The notes: generated from the sequence alone by a model not told the origin. DNA of 64,000 nt from Aliidiomarina iranensis (GCF_003987135.1 NZ_PIPJ01000001.1:186001-250000), one strand, 5' to 3'. Counted from the stretch's first letter, positions 40,797 to 50,118 are shown. Program-made: numbers and translations.

Positions 40797-42271
40797 TGCA
40801 CACTGTTGTGATAGGAAGCGGGTTTGGTGGTATTGCTGCGGCCTTAAGAGCGAGAGCCAAAGGCCATGAAGTTACCTTAGTTGAGAAAAATTCAGCTATT
40901 GGCGGCCGGGCACAAGTTTTTGAGCGCGAAGGCTTTAAGTTTGATGCTGGCCCAACGGTGATCACGGCCCCGTTCTTATTTGATGAGTTATTTGCATTAT
41001 TCAACAAGCGCCGAGAAGATTATGTTGAGTTTGTGGCGCTGGATATTTGGTATCAATTTTATTTCAGCAACGATCAAACGCGTTTCAATTATGGCGGCTC
41101 GGTGGAAGATACCCTTGCAGAAATCGATAAGATAGAGCCCGCCGACAAAGAGAATTATAAAAACCTCATTGCGCACAGCAAGAGAATCTACGATATCGGT
41201 TTTGAGCAATTATCAGATCAACCCTTTCATAAGTTATCCACCATGATTGGGCAAATTTCTCATCTGGGCCGTTTGCGTGCCGATCAAACCGTTTGGCAGA
41301 TGGTGAGTAAACATTTAAAGAACGATAAATTGCGCCAAGCATTTTCTATTCAGCCGTTATTGGTAGGTGGAAATCCGTTTAATACCACAAGCATTTATGG
41401 CTTGATTCATTATTTAGAACGAGAGTATGGCATTCATTTCGCAATGGGCGGCACAGGCGCCATTATTGCGGCACTTGAGAAATTGATGCTGGAGGAAGGT
41501 GTAAAGATCGTTAAGGATACTGAAGTAACGGGCTTCACCACTGAGGGCAAGCGCATCGTGAACGCCCAAATTAAAGATAATGAATCCCTAGCTGCCGATT
41601 ATTTCATATTCAATGGCGATCCACTGTTTTTGTATAAACATCTTTTACCCGATGCGTTTAAGAGCTTGCAACTTAAGCTAAAAGTGAATTATAGCAAGCG
41701 TTCGATGGGCTTGTATGTGTTATTTTTCGGCACGAAGAAACAGTATCCGGACGTTGAACACCATACGATTTGGCTTGGTAAGCGTTACCAAGCATTATTA
41801 GCGGAAATTTTCGCGGAAAAAGAAATGCCGGCTGATTTTTCTCTCTATTTGCATCGCCCAACCGCAACGGATCCATCTTTTGCACCAGAAGGCTGTGATA
41901 GTTTTTACGTGCTGGCGCCAGTGCCGAACTTACGTGCTGATATTGATTGGGAAACCGAGGAACCAAAACTTCGGGCGCGTATTATAAAAGCGTTAAACGA
42001 TACCCTACTGCCGGGCTTGGAAGAGAACATAACGGCAGTGTTTGCCATGACACCTAACGATTTTAAAAATGACTACCGAAGTGTAGATGGCGCAGGTTTT
42101 TCCATCGCGCCCACGCTCACACAATCGGCATGGTTTCGCTTCCATAACCAATCTGAGTATTACACTAACCTGTTGTTGAGCGGTGCGGGAACTCATCCCG
42201 GTGCAGGTATGCCGGGTGTTTTATGTGCAGCGAAAGTAGTAGAAAAGCTATTACCAAAAGCAACCGCATAG
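40796..42271 (+). CDS. crtI: Phytoene desaturase
   Basis: FAD-dependent desaturase of 491 residues that converts phytoene to lycopene. The N-terminal dinucleotide motif GSGFGGIAAALRA (about 5-17) continues into the family segment EKNSAIGGRAQVFEREGFKF. The C-terminal SGAGTHPGAGMPGV segment is diagnostic of CrtI. AGAGG ribosome site in the end of crtE; seven bases separate it from crtB. Full length for the family. Confidence 0.94.
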   Translation: MHTVVIGSGFGGIAAALRARAKGHEVTLVEKNSAIGGRAQVFEREGFKFDAGPTVITAPFLFDELFALFNKRREDYVEFVALDIWYQFYFSNDQTRFNYGGSVEDTLAEIDKIEPADKENYKNLIAHSKRIYDIGFEQLSDQPFHKLSTMIGQISHLGRLRADQTVWQMVSKHLKNDKLRQAFSIQPLLVGGNPFNTTSIYGLIHYLEREYGIHFAMGGTGAIIAALEKLMLEEGVKIVKDTEVTGFTTEGKRIVNAQIKDNESLAADYFIFNGDPLFLYKHLLPDAFKSLQLKLKVNYSKRSMGLYVLFFGTKKQYPDVEHHTIWLGKRYQALLAEIFAEKEMPADFSLYLHRPTATDPSFAPEGCDSFYVLAPVPNLRADIDWETEEPKLRARIIKALNDTLLPGLEENITAVFAMTPNDFKNDYRSVDGAGFSIAPTLTQSAWFRFHNQSEYYTNLLLSGAGTHPGAGMPGVLCAAKVVEKLLPKATA

Positions 42272-42278
42272 GCTAAGT

Positions 42279-43319
42279 ATGGATATCCAACTCGATCTAT
42301 CGGCTCAGCTTGATACGTTAAAAAAGCATGGTAAATCGTTTTATCTGGCCGGCATATTTTTAAACCGAGAAGAACTGCGCCGGGCAACAGGTTTATATGC
42401 TTTTTTGCGTGATATTGATGATCGTATTGATGAAGCGCCCACCGATGTTGCCGCCGCCGAGCAACTTGCCAGTATTCGAGCTAATATTCTAAAAAGCCAA
42501 ACCACGAAACAGAGCGCTGAAAAAAGTAGTGGTCCGAAAAGTACTGTAAGCAAAAGTACTGTAAGCAAAAGTACTGTAAGCAAAAGTACGATAAGCAAAG
42601 GTGTTCTAAACACGAGCAATGAAACAAACAGTGAAGAAGTAGATAAAGCTGAACCCAAAAACGTTGAGGCGAAATTTACGGTAGCAGCCAGCTCGATTAC
42701 CGAGTTTTTGCGCGGTATGGCTTACGATGTAGGTGAAGTAGCTATCGAGAACGAGGCTGAGTTACTGGATTATTGCTATTGTGTGGCCGGCACTGTGGGC
42801 GAAATGATGTGCCAAGCCTTGTATTGCGATGATCCGCGCGCGATTCGGCATGCCAACGATTTAGGCATCGGGATGCAGCTTACCAACATTGCCCGTGATG
42901 TTTATGAAGATGCTTCAATGAACCGCCGCTATATTCCAAGGGAGTGGTTGAATGCAGCGCCAAGTGAGATTGTTGCGGCTGATGAAGTATTAGCTGAGCA
43001 GGTGCGTGATGCTATTTTGCATTTACTAGAGCTTGCCGATGGCTATTATCGCTCGGCGTACGCGGGGATTGCATTGTTACCCTTTCGTTCGCGCCTAGCC
43101 ATTCTTACCGCTGGGCGTTTATACCAGGGCATTGGCCGATCTATCTACGCTGAGCAAGCGATGCAATGGCGGCAGCGTAAAATGCTATCGCGGCTGCGCA
43201 AGTTTACTTTGTGTGCTGCAAGCTGCGGCGAATTTCTGTTAAAACCAAGCCTGTGGCGGTATCAGCCGCACCCAAGTTACGGAAAACCAGCCTCGGTGCT
43301 GAACTTAACCGGCAGGTAA
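42279..43319 (+). CDS. crtB: Phytoene synthase with internal low-complexity insertion
   Basis: Squalene/phytoene synthase family protein of 346 residues that joins two GGPP to make phytoene. The first aspartate-rich motif DDRID (47-51) and the second in NIARDVYED are intact, as is YIPREWL. Between residues ~73 and 132 is a Lys/Ser/Thr-rich insertion with perfect KSTVS repeats, absent from normal CrtB, encoded by a 15-base array. The insertion sits between helices after the first motif, in a region that could form a surface loop, so activity may be kept. Neighbours crtI and crtY fix the role. Confidence 0.9.
   Translation: MDIQLDLSAQLDTLKKHGKSFYLAGIFLNREELRRATGLYAFLRDIDDRIDEAPTDVAAAEQLASIRANILKSQTTKQSAEKSSGPKSTVSKSTVSKSTVSKSTISKGVLNTSNETNSEEVDKAEPKNVEAKFTVAASSITEFLRGMAYDVGEVAIENEAELLDYCYCVAGTVGEMMCQALYCDDPRAIRHANDLGIGMQLTNIARDVYEDASMNRRYIPREWLNAAPSEIVAADEVLAEQVRDAILHLLELADGYYRSAYAGIALLPFRSRLAILTAGRLYQGIGRSIYAEQAMQWRQRKMLSRLRKFTLCAASCGEFLLKPSLWRYQPHPSYGKPASVLNLTGR
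42507..42641 (+). repeat. 15-base tandem array inside crtB
   Basis: Four near-identical units of AAAAGTACTGTAAGC at 42537, 42552, 42567 and 42582 (the last with one change). On both sides the 15-base register can be followed in decayed form from about 42507 to 42641, giving pentapeptides such as KQSAE, KSSGP, KSTVS, KSTIS, KGVLN. Confidence 0.88.
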
Positions 43320-43350
43320 CCGGGCCGTGGATTAGAGCAACGGAGGTGGT

Positions 43351-44454
43351 ATGGCGGAAGGCAACTCAAAAGATAATTGGCTAACCATTATTGGCGCAGG
43401 GCTAGCAGGGCTTTCCTTATGCGATGAGCTGCTCAGTGTTTTCGAAGCGGCAAATAAACCGCTTCCAGGTAAAATTACTCTCCTCGAACAGCGTGAAACC
43501 CTCAACGATAACAAAACGTTCAGCTTTTTCGCACAACATCCGCCGATCGGTATTCCCTATACTCGCTATGAAAAATGGTGCTTCAGCGTAGCGGATGATG
43601 TATATCCGGTAAAGCAATCAGCGCCGACGGCGCGTCCGCCGCAACAAACCCATACGGGCCTGCGCTACCAATATTATCGAGTACGAGGCAGCGATGCTTA
43701 TGCCGATTTAAGTGCTCGAGTGAGCAAGCACCCCCAAGTTGAAATCATCATGGGCCAAGCAGTGGAAAATGAGCTAATAACGAGCACCTTAGTTGTGGAC
43801 ACTCGGCCCTGTAAATTGGCCGATATGCGGGTAAAGCAGTGCTTTATTGGTGTGGAAGTAGAGCTTACTTCAAGTATTGATGAATCGACGGCTCAGTTGA
43901 TGAGCAATATGCGCATGCAATCAGGGCGCTTTACCTTTGATTATGTTCTACCGTTAGATGAGAGCCGCGCCTTGGTGGAAGTAACCCAGTTTTGTGTGGA
44001 TCCACCGGAGCAAAGTGAGTTACGGGGTTATTTGCAAGCTACTTTGCAGCGTTTGGGTGTTCGTACAGCGCCCCAACGAGAAGAAATGGCGATTTTACCG
44101 ATGGGCTTGAAAGAAAAATTCAAGCAACAACTCGCTTCACAACAAATAAGAACGGCCAGCGGTTACGGGTACTTAGAAAGTAAGCGCTGGGCAAAAATGA
44201 ATGCAGAATTGATCGTAAAAGGGAGGGCGCCCCGTTATCAATTACACACACCATTGTTGCAATGGTTTGATAGTAAATTACTACGTGTGGTAGAAACCGA
44301 GCCGCATAAATTGCCATTGGTATTTATGAAAATGGCCGAGCACATGCGGCCCGATGATTTCGCTTCGTTTATGTCTTCGCCGAACCTCTCGAGTTTATGG
44401 CAAGTGATGAAGGCAGCACCCAAAACAACGTTTTTACGGACACTGTATGCTTGA
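43351..44454 (+). CDS. crtY: Lycopene beta-cyclase
   Basis: A 367-residue flavoprotein of the CrtY family that closes both ends of lycopene to make beta-carotene. The N-terminal motif IIGAGLAGLSL (13-23) and the FDYVLPLDESRALVEVTQF segment are typical. GGAGG ribosome site before ATG 43351. It overlaps the blh gene by eight bases. Its product is the substrate of the next enzyme. Confidence 0.9.
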   Translation: MAEGNSKDNWLTIIGAGLAGLSLCDELLSVFEAANKPLPGKITLLEQRETLNDNKTFSFFAQHPPIGIPYTRYEKWCFSVADDVYPVKQSAPTARPPQQTHTGLRYQYYRVRGSDAYADLSARVSKHPQVEIIMGQAVENELITSTLVVDTRPCKLADMRVKQCFIGVEVELTSSIDESTAQLMSNMRMQSGRFTFDYVLPLDESRALVEVTQFCVDPPEQSELRGYLQATLQRLGVRTAPQREEMAILPMGLKEKFKQQLASQQIRTASGYGYLESKRWAKMNAELIVKGRAPRYQLHTPLLQWFDSKLLRVVETEPHKLPLVFMKMAEHMRPDDFASFMSSPNLSSLWQVMKAAPKTTFLRTLYA

Positions 44455-45274
44455 ACTTTCACCCTTTGTGTTGGTGGTTTTAACCCTAGCGGTACTCGCT
44501 GGATTGCCCCATGGTGCGTTTGATTTTTATATCGCGAAACGCCTGGGGCAACTGCAATCAATACCCCAGCAAGCGTTTTGGGCTAGCCGCTATTTGGCCA
44601 TAGGTATAGGTTTCATCGCGTTCTGGGTAGTTTTCCCAGTAGCTGGCTTGAGTGTATTTCTGTTTGTTTCTGCTCTGCATTTTGGCCGTGATTACTACCC
44701 TCAACAACACGGGCTAGCCCTTGCTGCGGGTACTATAATTTTAGGGCTGCCAATGCTGTTTAACGCAACTATTGTAAACACTATCTTCAATCAACTTATG
44801 GTAACTCCCGTGCAAGCTGAGTGGATTATAAATATCACGCTTGTGTTCATGGCGGTTGCCGCCGGGATGATTTTTCTAGATTTGCTGAAATCGGGGAAAA
44901 AAGCGCTGAGCCAGAGAGCTAACCTAATCATTGCGCTCGGAGCACTGTTTTGGAGTGCTGTTTTATTTCACCCTCTCATCTATTTCGCACTATTTTTTGC
45001 CTTATTACATAGCCCAAAACATATGCGCGAACAGTGGGCGAAACTCGATAGCAACCAACGCAAAACAGCGCTTGGCGTGATTGCTGCACTTACAGTAATG
45101 CCTATATTGGCGGCGGGCGTTGTTGGCACTATGCTGCAGGGTACATGGGACCAACGCCTTATTACGCTTATATTTATTGGTTTAGCAGCCTTAACCATGC
45201 CGCACATGGTTTTGTTAGAACGGGAGCACCATGCACTCGGTATGGCCAACAGGGATGATAAAACGGATGGATAG
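44447..45274 (+). CDS. blh: Beta-carotene 15,15'-dioxygenase, Brp/Blh family
   Basis: Membrane enzyme of 275 residues that cleaves beta-carotene into two retinal molecules for the opsin. The four histidine sites of the family are visible in LPHGAFDF, ALHFGRDYY, LLHSPKHMREQW and MPHMVLLEREH, with hydrophobic helices between. It overlaps crtY and idi by eight bases each. The presence of this gene shows the carotenoid is used for retinal rather than only as pigment. Confidence 0.93.
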   Translation: MLELSPFVLVVLTLAVLAGLPHGAFDFYIAKRLGQLQSIPQQAFWASRYLAIGIGFIAFWVVFPVAGLSVFLFVSALHFGRDYYPQQHGLALAAGTIILGLPMLFNATIVNTIFNQLMVTPVQAEWIINITLVFMAVAAGMIFLDLLKSGKKALSQRANLIIALGALFWSAVLFHPLIYFALFFALLHSPKHMREQWAKLDSNQRKTALGVIAALTVMPILAAGVVGTMLQGTWDQRLITLIFIGLAALTMPHMVLLEREHHALGMANRDDKTDG

Positions 45275-46256
45275 AAAGCAATCACACATTGATTTAGCTC
45301 TTGAACAAACCTTTGCCGCCGGCTTTGATGATATTCAATTACCACACTGGGCTTTGCCTGATTTCAATTTTTCTGCCATTGATACCCGTTGCCAATTCCT
45401 AGATTTTCAACTGGCGGCACCGGTTATGATTGCTTCGATGACCGGGGGAACCGCGGAATCCGCGATGATCAATAGAAATTTGGCAGAAGCGGCTCACGAA
45501 TGTGGAATTGCCCTAGGTGTGGGCTCCCAAAGAATTAGTGTTGAAGAAAAAAATGACCAAGGCATTAGTAAACATTTGCGCAAGTGGGCGGGAAACGCGC
45601 CACTGTTTGGAAACGTGGGTTTAGCAAATTTAATTCAATGGGCGGATCGTAACTGTTTGAATCGGTTAGCCGAACAAATCGGCGCCAATGCCATGATTAT
45701 TCACCTAAACCCGATGCAAGAGATTTTCCAAGATAACGGCGATACCGATTGGCAAGGGAGCATCGCGTGCTTGTATGAGAGTATCGAGCATTGTGAGCTA
45801 CCCGTTATTGTGAAGGAAGTTGGCATGGGTATCACCCCAGAAGTGGCTAGGATCTGCCAACAAGCGGGGGCTTCGGCTATTGATGTGGCGGGCTCAGGTG
45901 GCACGAGTTTCATTGCCATAGAAGGGGCGTTGACAAAGGATGCTCGCAAGCAAGAAGCGGCAAAAATATTTGCCGATTGGGGGTATTCTACAGTTCAGTT
46001 GCTACAGTTGTTGCAAAAGCAACCCGTTGAGCTGCCGATCATTGCATCCGGTGGTATTCGAAGTGGCCTAGATATAGCAAAGTGCTTAGCGTTGGGAGCA
46101 TCGGTAACCTCCATTGCTGGCGCTATCCTTGCGGCGGCTCGGCACTCTACGGCCGATTGCATTAGTGTAATCGAGCAGCTCAAATACGAACTCGCAATCG
46201 CCTGTTGGGGAACGGGCTGTAAAAATATCGCGGAGTTGAAGCGAGTGTTATTGTAA
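45267..46256 (+). CDS. fni: Type 2 isopentenyl-diphosphate delta-isomerase
   Basis: FMN-dependent isomerase of about 329 residues interconverting IPP and DMAPP. RKQSHIDLALE near the start, MTGG (58-61), GVGSQR and the C-terminal ASGGIRSGLDIAK flavin/phosphate site identify type 2 (Fni/Idi-2). Start is ATG 45267 or ATG 45255; both lie in the end of blh. It closes the retinal operon and would raise precursor supply for crtE. Confidence 0.92.
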   Translation: MDRKQSHIDLALEQTFAAGFDDIQLPHWALPDFNFSAIDTRCQFLDFQLAAPVMIASMTGGTAESAMINRNLAEAAHECGIALGVGSQRISVEEKNDQGISKHLRKWAGNAPLFGNVGLANLIQWADRNCLNRLAEQIGANAMIIHLNPMQEIFQDNGDTDWQGSIACLYESIEHCELPVIVKEVGMGITPEVARICQQAGASAIDVAGSGGTSFIAIEGALTKDARKQEAAKIFADWGYSTVQLLQLLQKQPVELPIIASGGIRSGLDIAKCLALGASVTSIAGAILAAARHSTADCISVIEQLKYELAIACWGTGCKNIAELKRVLL

Positions 46257-46341
46257 TACTACGTGACAATTTGACGCGTTCAGCTAACTGCTTTGCAGGC
46301 TTATACTGATGAGCATCGAAATCAAGTTGGAAGCGTTATTC

Positions 46342-48426
46342 ATGCCATTTTTTTATAGAATATCTCCCCTCACTTTAGCCATTCTTTTTAGTTTTCCAGC
46401 AGCTGCAGATAACATAGAAGTTATCGAAGTACGTGGCGAAAATCATAAGCATAGCGAAGATATTGGTGCCGTTGATCGCTTGTTGCGCGAACAAGGCGTT
46501 GATTTTTCATCCGCTGGCGGTGTATCGGCACTGCCGGTGATGCGCGGTTTGATGGGCGATCGTATTAAAGTATTGATTGATGGTACCGATATCACCGCTT
46601 CATGCGCAAACCAAATGAATCCGCCACTCTCTTATGTTTCTGCAAACCAGGTACAAACCGCACAAGTAGTTGCCGGCGTAGCGCCAGTGAGTATGGGTGG
46701 CGATAATATCGCGGGCGTAATCCGCTTGAATACTATAGCACCCGAATTTACCGATAGTTCTCAGCTGAGCTGGCGTAGTGGGGGAATCTCTGCCGAATAC
46801 CGAAGTAACAGCGATGCTCAGGTTTATGCAGCCGATGCACGTATTGCCAACGATTGGCTAAGTTTCAGTTACAGCGGTTCTTTTGAAGATGCGAAAAGCT
46901 ATGAGGACGGCAACGGTGAACGCGTGCTTGATACACTTTATCGCGCTGAAAATCATGCCATTACTGCCGCGGTAAAAGATGATGAGCAGCAACTGGCAGT
47001 AAAATTAACGTATCAAGCGATTCCTTTTCAAGGTTATCCAAATCAATACATGGATATGACCAATAACGAAAGTTTTGGAGCTACCGCGATTTATCAAACA
47101 GCAATGGGAAATAGTGATTTCTCGGCGCAAATTCATTGGCAGCATGTGCAGCACCAAATGGGTTTTTTCACCGATGAAAAGCCCGGAATGATGCCTATGG
47201 ATACCGAAGCGGACGATTATAGTTATCAATTACGTTGGGAAATACCTTTAGCTAGTGATCATCAACTACGTGTTGGCCATGAGTTCTTTGATTATCGTTT
47301 AGAAGATTGGTGGCCAGCCGTTAATGGTTCAGCCATGATGGGGCCGAATGATTACATTAATATTAGTGATGGTAAGCGCCAACGGATTACCGGGTATTTA
47401 GAATCTGAGCGGGCTTGGTCGAGCCAGTGGCTAACATCAACTGGTATTCGAGTTGAGCGCGTACAAACCAATGCGGGTGAGGTGCAGCCTTATAATCGGA
47501 TGCCGGGCATGATGGGCATGCCCAATCTTGATGCAGCTGCGGCTGATGATTTTAATAATGCCAACCGCAAACAAAGCGATATATTAATTGATGTAAGCTT
47601 ACTCACCACTTATGCCTTTAATGACCAGCATACATTGAGTATTGGTATGGCTCGGAAGAATAGGGCTCCCAATTTGTACGAGCGCTATTCATGGGGCAGA
47701 AGCCCGATGGCGACCACGATGATAGGCTGGTATGGCGATGGCAATGGTTATGTTGGGCGCATTGATCTGGAACCGGAAACGGCTCATACCTTTAGTTTAA
47801 GTTACCGTTTTCTGGCGGAGAATGGCCTTTGGGATATAGAACTAGCGCCGTATTATACGCGAGTAAGTGATTACATCGATGCAGAAGTTATCGGTGAAAT
47901 AAATCGTTCGAATGAGCCTGCTGGGGAACGCAATGTTTTACAATTTACCAATGTAGATGCCAATTTGTATGGCTTTGATGCCTATGCTAATGCACGTGTG
48001 ATGGAATCAGGGCGTTTTGGTGATTGGTTTATGCAAGGTAAACTATCGTTAACGGAGGGTGAACGCCATAGAAGTAATGAAGCCCTGTATCAAATTAAAC
48101 CGATAACGGCGTCTTTCTCATTGTTGCAACAGTGGCAAAACTTTGAAAATACTCTGAGTTATGAATGGGTAGGCGAAAAAGATGATGTAGATACCCGCCG
48201 CCTAGAGAACACCACTGCAAGTTATGGCTTAGTGAATCTAAGTAGCCGCTGGCGGGGTGATAATATTAGTGTTGGTTTGAGTGTGTTAAATCTCTTTGAT
48301 AAATACTATGAAGAGCCACTAGGTGGTGTGAGTATCGCTGAATTTAAGGCGAATAATGCAGCGGGATTTCGACAGTTGGCGGGCGCAGGGCGTTCAGTGA
48401 ACCTTGCTGTAAGCTATGTTTTTTAG
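46342..48426 (+). CDS. TonB-dependent receptor, copper-receptor (OprC/NosA)-like
   Basis: Outer-membrane receptor of 694 residues: signal peptide (LTLAILFSFPAAA), plug domain (~25-150) and a 22-strand barrel ending in aromatic VSYVF. Residues CANQM (Cys88, Met92) followed by NPPLSYV in the plug, and HQM (His271, Met273) in a loop, match the CxxxM and HxM ligand pattern described for the copper receptor OprC. Methionine-rich loops (PGMMPM, RMPGMMGMP) also fit copper. The start is ATG 46342 with a GGAAG ribosome site; ATG 46309 is less likely. A second RegB/RegA-like pair follows by 30 bases. Copper specificity is inferred from motifs. Confidence 0.8.
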   Translation: MPFFYRISPLTLAILFSFPAAADNIEVIEVRGENHKHSEDIGAVDRLLREQGVDFSSAGGVSALPVMRGLMGDRIKVLIDGTDITASCANQMNPPLSYVSANQVQTAQVVAGVAPVSMGGDNIAGVIRLNTIAPEFTDSSQLSWRSGGISAEYRSNSDAQVYAADARIANDWLSFSYSGSFEDAKSYEDGNGERVLDTLYRAENHAITAAVKDDEQQLAVKLTYQAIPFQGYPNQYMDMTNNESFGATAIYQTAMGNSDFSAQIHWQHVQHQMGFFTDEKPGMMPMDTEADDYSYQLRWEIPLASDHQLRVGHEFFDYRLEDWWPAVNGSAMMGPNDYINISDGKRQRITGYLESERAWSSQWLTSTGIRVERVQTNAGEVQPYNRMPGMMGMPNLDAAAADDFNNANRKQSDILIDVSLLTTYAFNDQHTLSIGMARKNRAPNLYERYSWGRSPMATTMIGWYGDGNGYVGRIDLEPETAHTFSLSYRFLAENGLWDIELAPYYTRVSDYIDAEVIGEINRSNEPAGERNVLQFTNVDANLYGFDAYANARVMESGRFGDWFMQGKLSLTEGERHRSNEALYQIKPITASFSLLQQWQNFENTLSYEWVGEKDDVDTRRLENTTASYGLVNLSSRWRGDNISVGLSVLNLFDKYYEEPLGGVSIAEFKANNAAGFRQLAGAGRSVNLAVSYVF

Positions 48427-48456
48427 TCGTTATTAACTTAAGGCGCAGAGAATAAT

Positions 48457-49545
48457 ATGTCGTTCTTGTTGGTTTGGGCTTATCGCCGCTCAATGCGGCC
48501 ATCGCCTTGGTTGGCGGCGCTCCTCCTGATACTGGATGTGCTTGCATTTAATTCTCTGATTGCGGTTTACGGCGCGGCGAGTAATCCATTTAATGCGGTG
48601 TTACTGATTCCCGTTGTGATGGCGTTTATTCTGCTGCCTCCGGTTTACGCAGTATTTATACTCTTGGTGAGTGTAGCAGCGCAAACCCTACAAATTTGGT
48701 TGTTACCAGTACATCACCATGACGCAGAGATGGTTTCGCACTTTTATGCCATGGTGTTGAGTTTTGTGATCACTAGTGCTGTTATTGCGGGCGTTATTTT
48801 TTACTTCCGTTATCAACTCACACAGCGGGAAGCTTCGATTCAACAACTGCGTGAGCGGCAACTCCGCGATGAGCAATTATTGGCCATAGGCACTGCGGCC
48901 GCCCAGTTAACTCATGAGGTAGCTACACCAGCGCAATCGCTGCGCTTCTTACTAGAGGAGGCAGCGGAGCAAAAGCCAAATCCGGATTGGTTGGCGCCGA
49001 TTGTTCATGAATTTTCTAGAATTGAAACAGAGCTAGAAAATTGGCGTGGTGTTGCCGATGCTATTCGCGAAAAGCGGCGCTCCGATTATTTAATAAGTGA
49101 GATCTGGCAAACCTTGCAACATGTAATCAGTATTACGCGGCCTGAAGTGGAGGTAAAGTGGTTACCTTATGCTTATACAGGGCATGAGCTCATTGAAGCT
49201 GATCCCACGCTAGCGCCTGCATTATCAAGCATAGTAACCAACGCATGTGATGCTGCCCTTGAATCAAATACCCCGGTTACGGTTAGTTTAACGTTGGCTA
49301 GAGGTAGGGTTTTGATGGCGGTAAGTAATTACAACGCTTCGCTCAATGAGGCGCAATTAGCGGCGTTGGGTTCGCGAATTATTGCAAGTGATAGTGGCTT
49401 TGGTGTGGGTGCGGTAGTGAGCAATGCCACCATAGAAAAATTTGCCGGTGAGGTTGTTTGGCAGCGAGAAGGACAGCAGGTGGTAACGCAGGTGTCCTTG
49501 CCCATAAAGAGCCTGCCCATAAAGAGCCAGCCCAATCAAGATTGA
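48457..49545 (+). CDS. RegB/PrrB-like sensor histidine kinase (pair 2)
   Basis: A 362-residue paralogue of the kinase at 4567, with hydrophobic segments at ~18-115. The quinone-motif region reads GAASNPFN (39-46), close to GGxxNPF of RegB. The H-box LTHEVATP carries His153, there is an N-box (IVTNACDAAL) and a glycine box GFGVG. The G1 box reads NYNAS, again without DxGxG. The C-terminus ends in a duplicated LPIKS from a 15-base duplication. Its regulator follows by 30 bases. Placement after the copper-type receptor suggests a redox or metal cue, unproven. Confidence 0.82.
   Translation: MSFLLVWAYRRSMRPSPWLAALLLILDVLAFNSLIAVYGAASNPFNAVLLIPVVMAFILLPPVYAVFILLVSVAAQTLQIWLLPVHHHDAEMVSHFYAMVLSFVITSAVIAGVIFYFRYQLTQREASIQQLRERQLRDEQLLAIGTAAAQLTHEVATPAQSLRFLLEEAAEQKPNPDWLAPIVHEFSRIETELENWRGVADAIREKRRSDYLISEIWQTLQHVISITRPEVEVKWLPYAYTGHELIEADPTLAPALSSIVTNACDAALESNTPVTVSLTLARGRVLMAVSNYNASLNEAQLAALGSRIIASDSGFGVGAVVSNATIEKFAGEVVWQREGQQVVTQVSLPIKSLPIKSQPNQD
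49501..49530 (+). repeat. 15-base duplication at kinase C-terminus
   Basis: CCCATAAAGAGCCTG at 49501 and CCCATAAAGAGCCAG at 49516 are adjacent near-perfect copies encoding the tail LPIKSLPIKSQP of the histidine kinase. Confidence 0.88.
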
Positions 49546-49575
49546 AATTAAAGCTGAAAAATAAGGTTTTTTGTA

Positions 49576-50118
49576 GTGTGTGCTAGCGTATTTATTATCG
49601 ATGACGATGAAACCTTTCGCGATATTTTGGAACGTCGTTTTGCCCTGAATACCGATTTTCGCGTGCTAACCTTTGCGGAACCTGCGCAGGCCTTGGCACA
49701 AGCACAAAAGGAAGTGCATGCGATTTTTTTGGATATGCGGTTAGCGAATAGCTCCGGTTTAGATGCCATTCAGAGTTTACGAGAAAGGTTTCAACCGACA
49801 CACTTAATTATGCTCACCGGTTATGCCAGCATTGTTACTTCGGTTGAGGCTATGCGCCGAGGCGCAACTGATTACTTAGCAAAGCCAGTTGGATTTGCTG
49901 AGTTGTTGAATCGAATCACTGGCGGTTCTGGTGTAAATAGCAATAAGAATGATGAGGCGCCAGATTTACTTACCCCCGCTCAAGTTGAATGGGAACATAT
50001 TCAACGTGCACTTATGCTTCACAATGGCAATATCACTGCAGCGGCAAATTCACTAGGGATGCACCGGCGAACCCTGCAGCGAAAATTACAGAAATACTCA
50101 CCACACGGCCGGCGATAA
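49576..50118 (+). CDS. RegA/PrrA-like response regulator (pair 2)
   Basis: A 180-residue response regulator, paralogue of the one at 5789. Receiver residues DDD (9-11), Asp53, Thr81 and Lys103 are intact. The C-terminal Fis-type helix-turn-helix (about 145-175) contains MHRRTLQRKLQK, matching RegA. GTG start at 49576 with AAGG nine bases upstream. Together with the kinase it forms the second redox two-component pair in the window. Confidence 0.85.
   Translation: MCASVFIIDDDETFRDILERRFALNTDFRVLTFAEPAQALAQAQKEVHAIFLDMRLANSSGLDAIQSLRERFQPTHLIMLTGYASIVTSVEAMRRGATDYLAKPVGFAELLNRITGGSGVNSNKNDEAPDLLTPAQVEWEHIQRALMLHNGNITAAANSLGMHRRTLQRKLQKYSPHGRR

Noticed and set aside
42537-42596. CRISPR-like array in crtB
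   Set aside because: Units are 15 bases, directly adjacent without spacers, and in frame within a coding sequence.
46271-46307. TTGACG and TATACT as a promoter for the TonB receptor
   Set aside because: The spacer is 25 bases, too long for a sigma-70 promoter.
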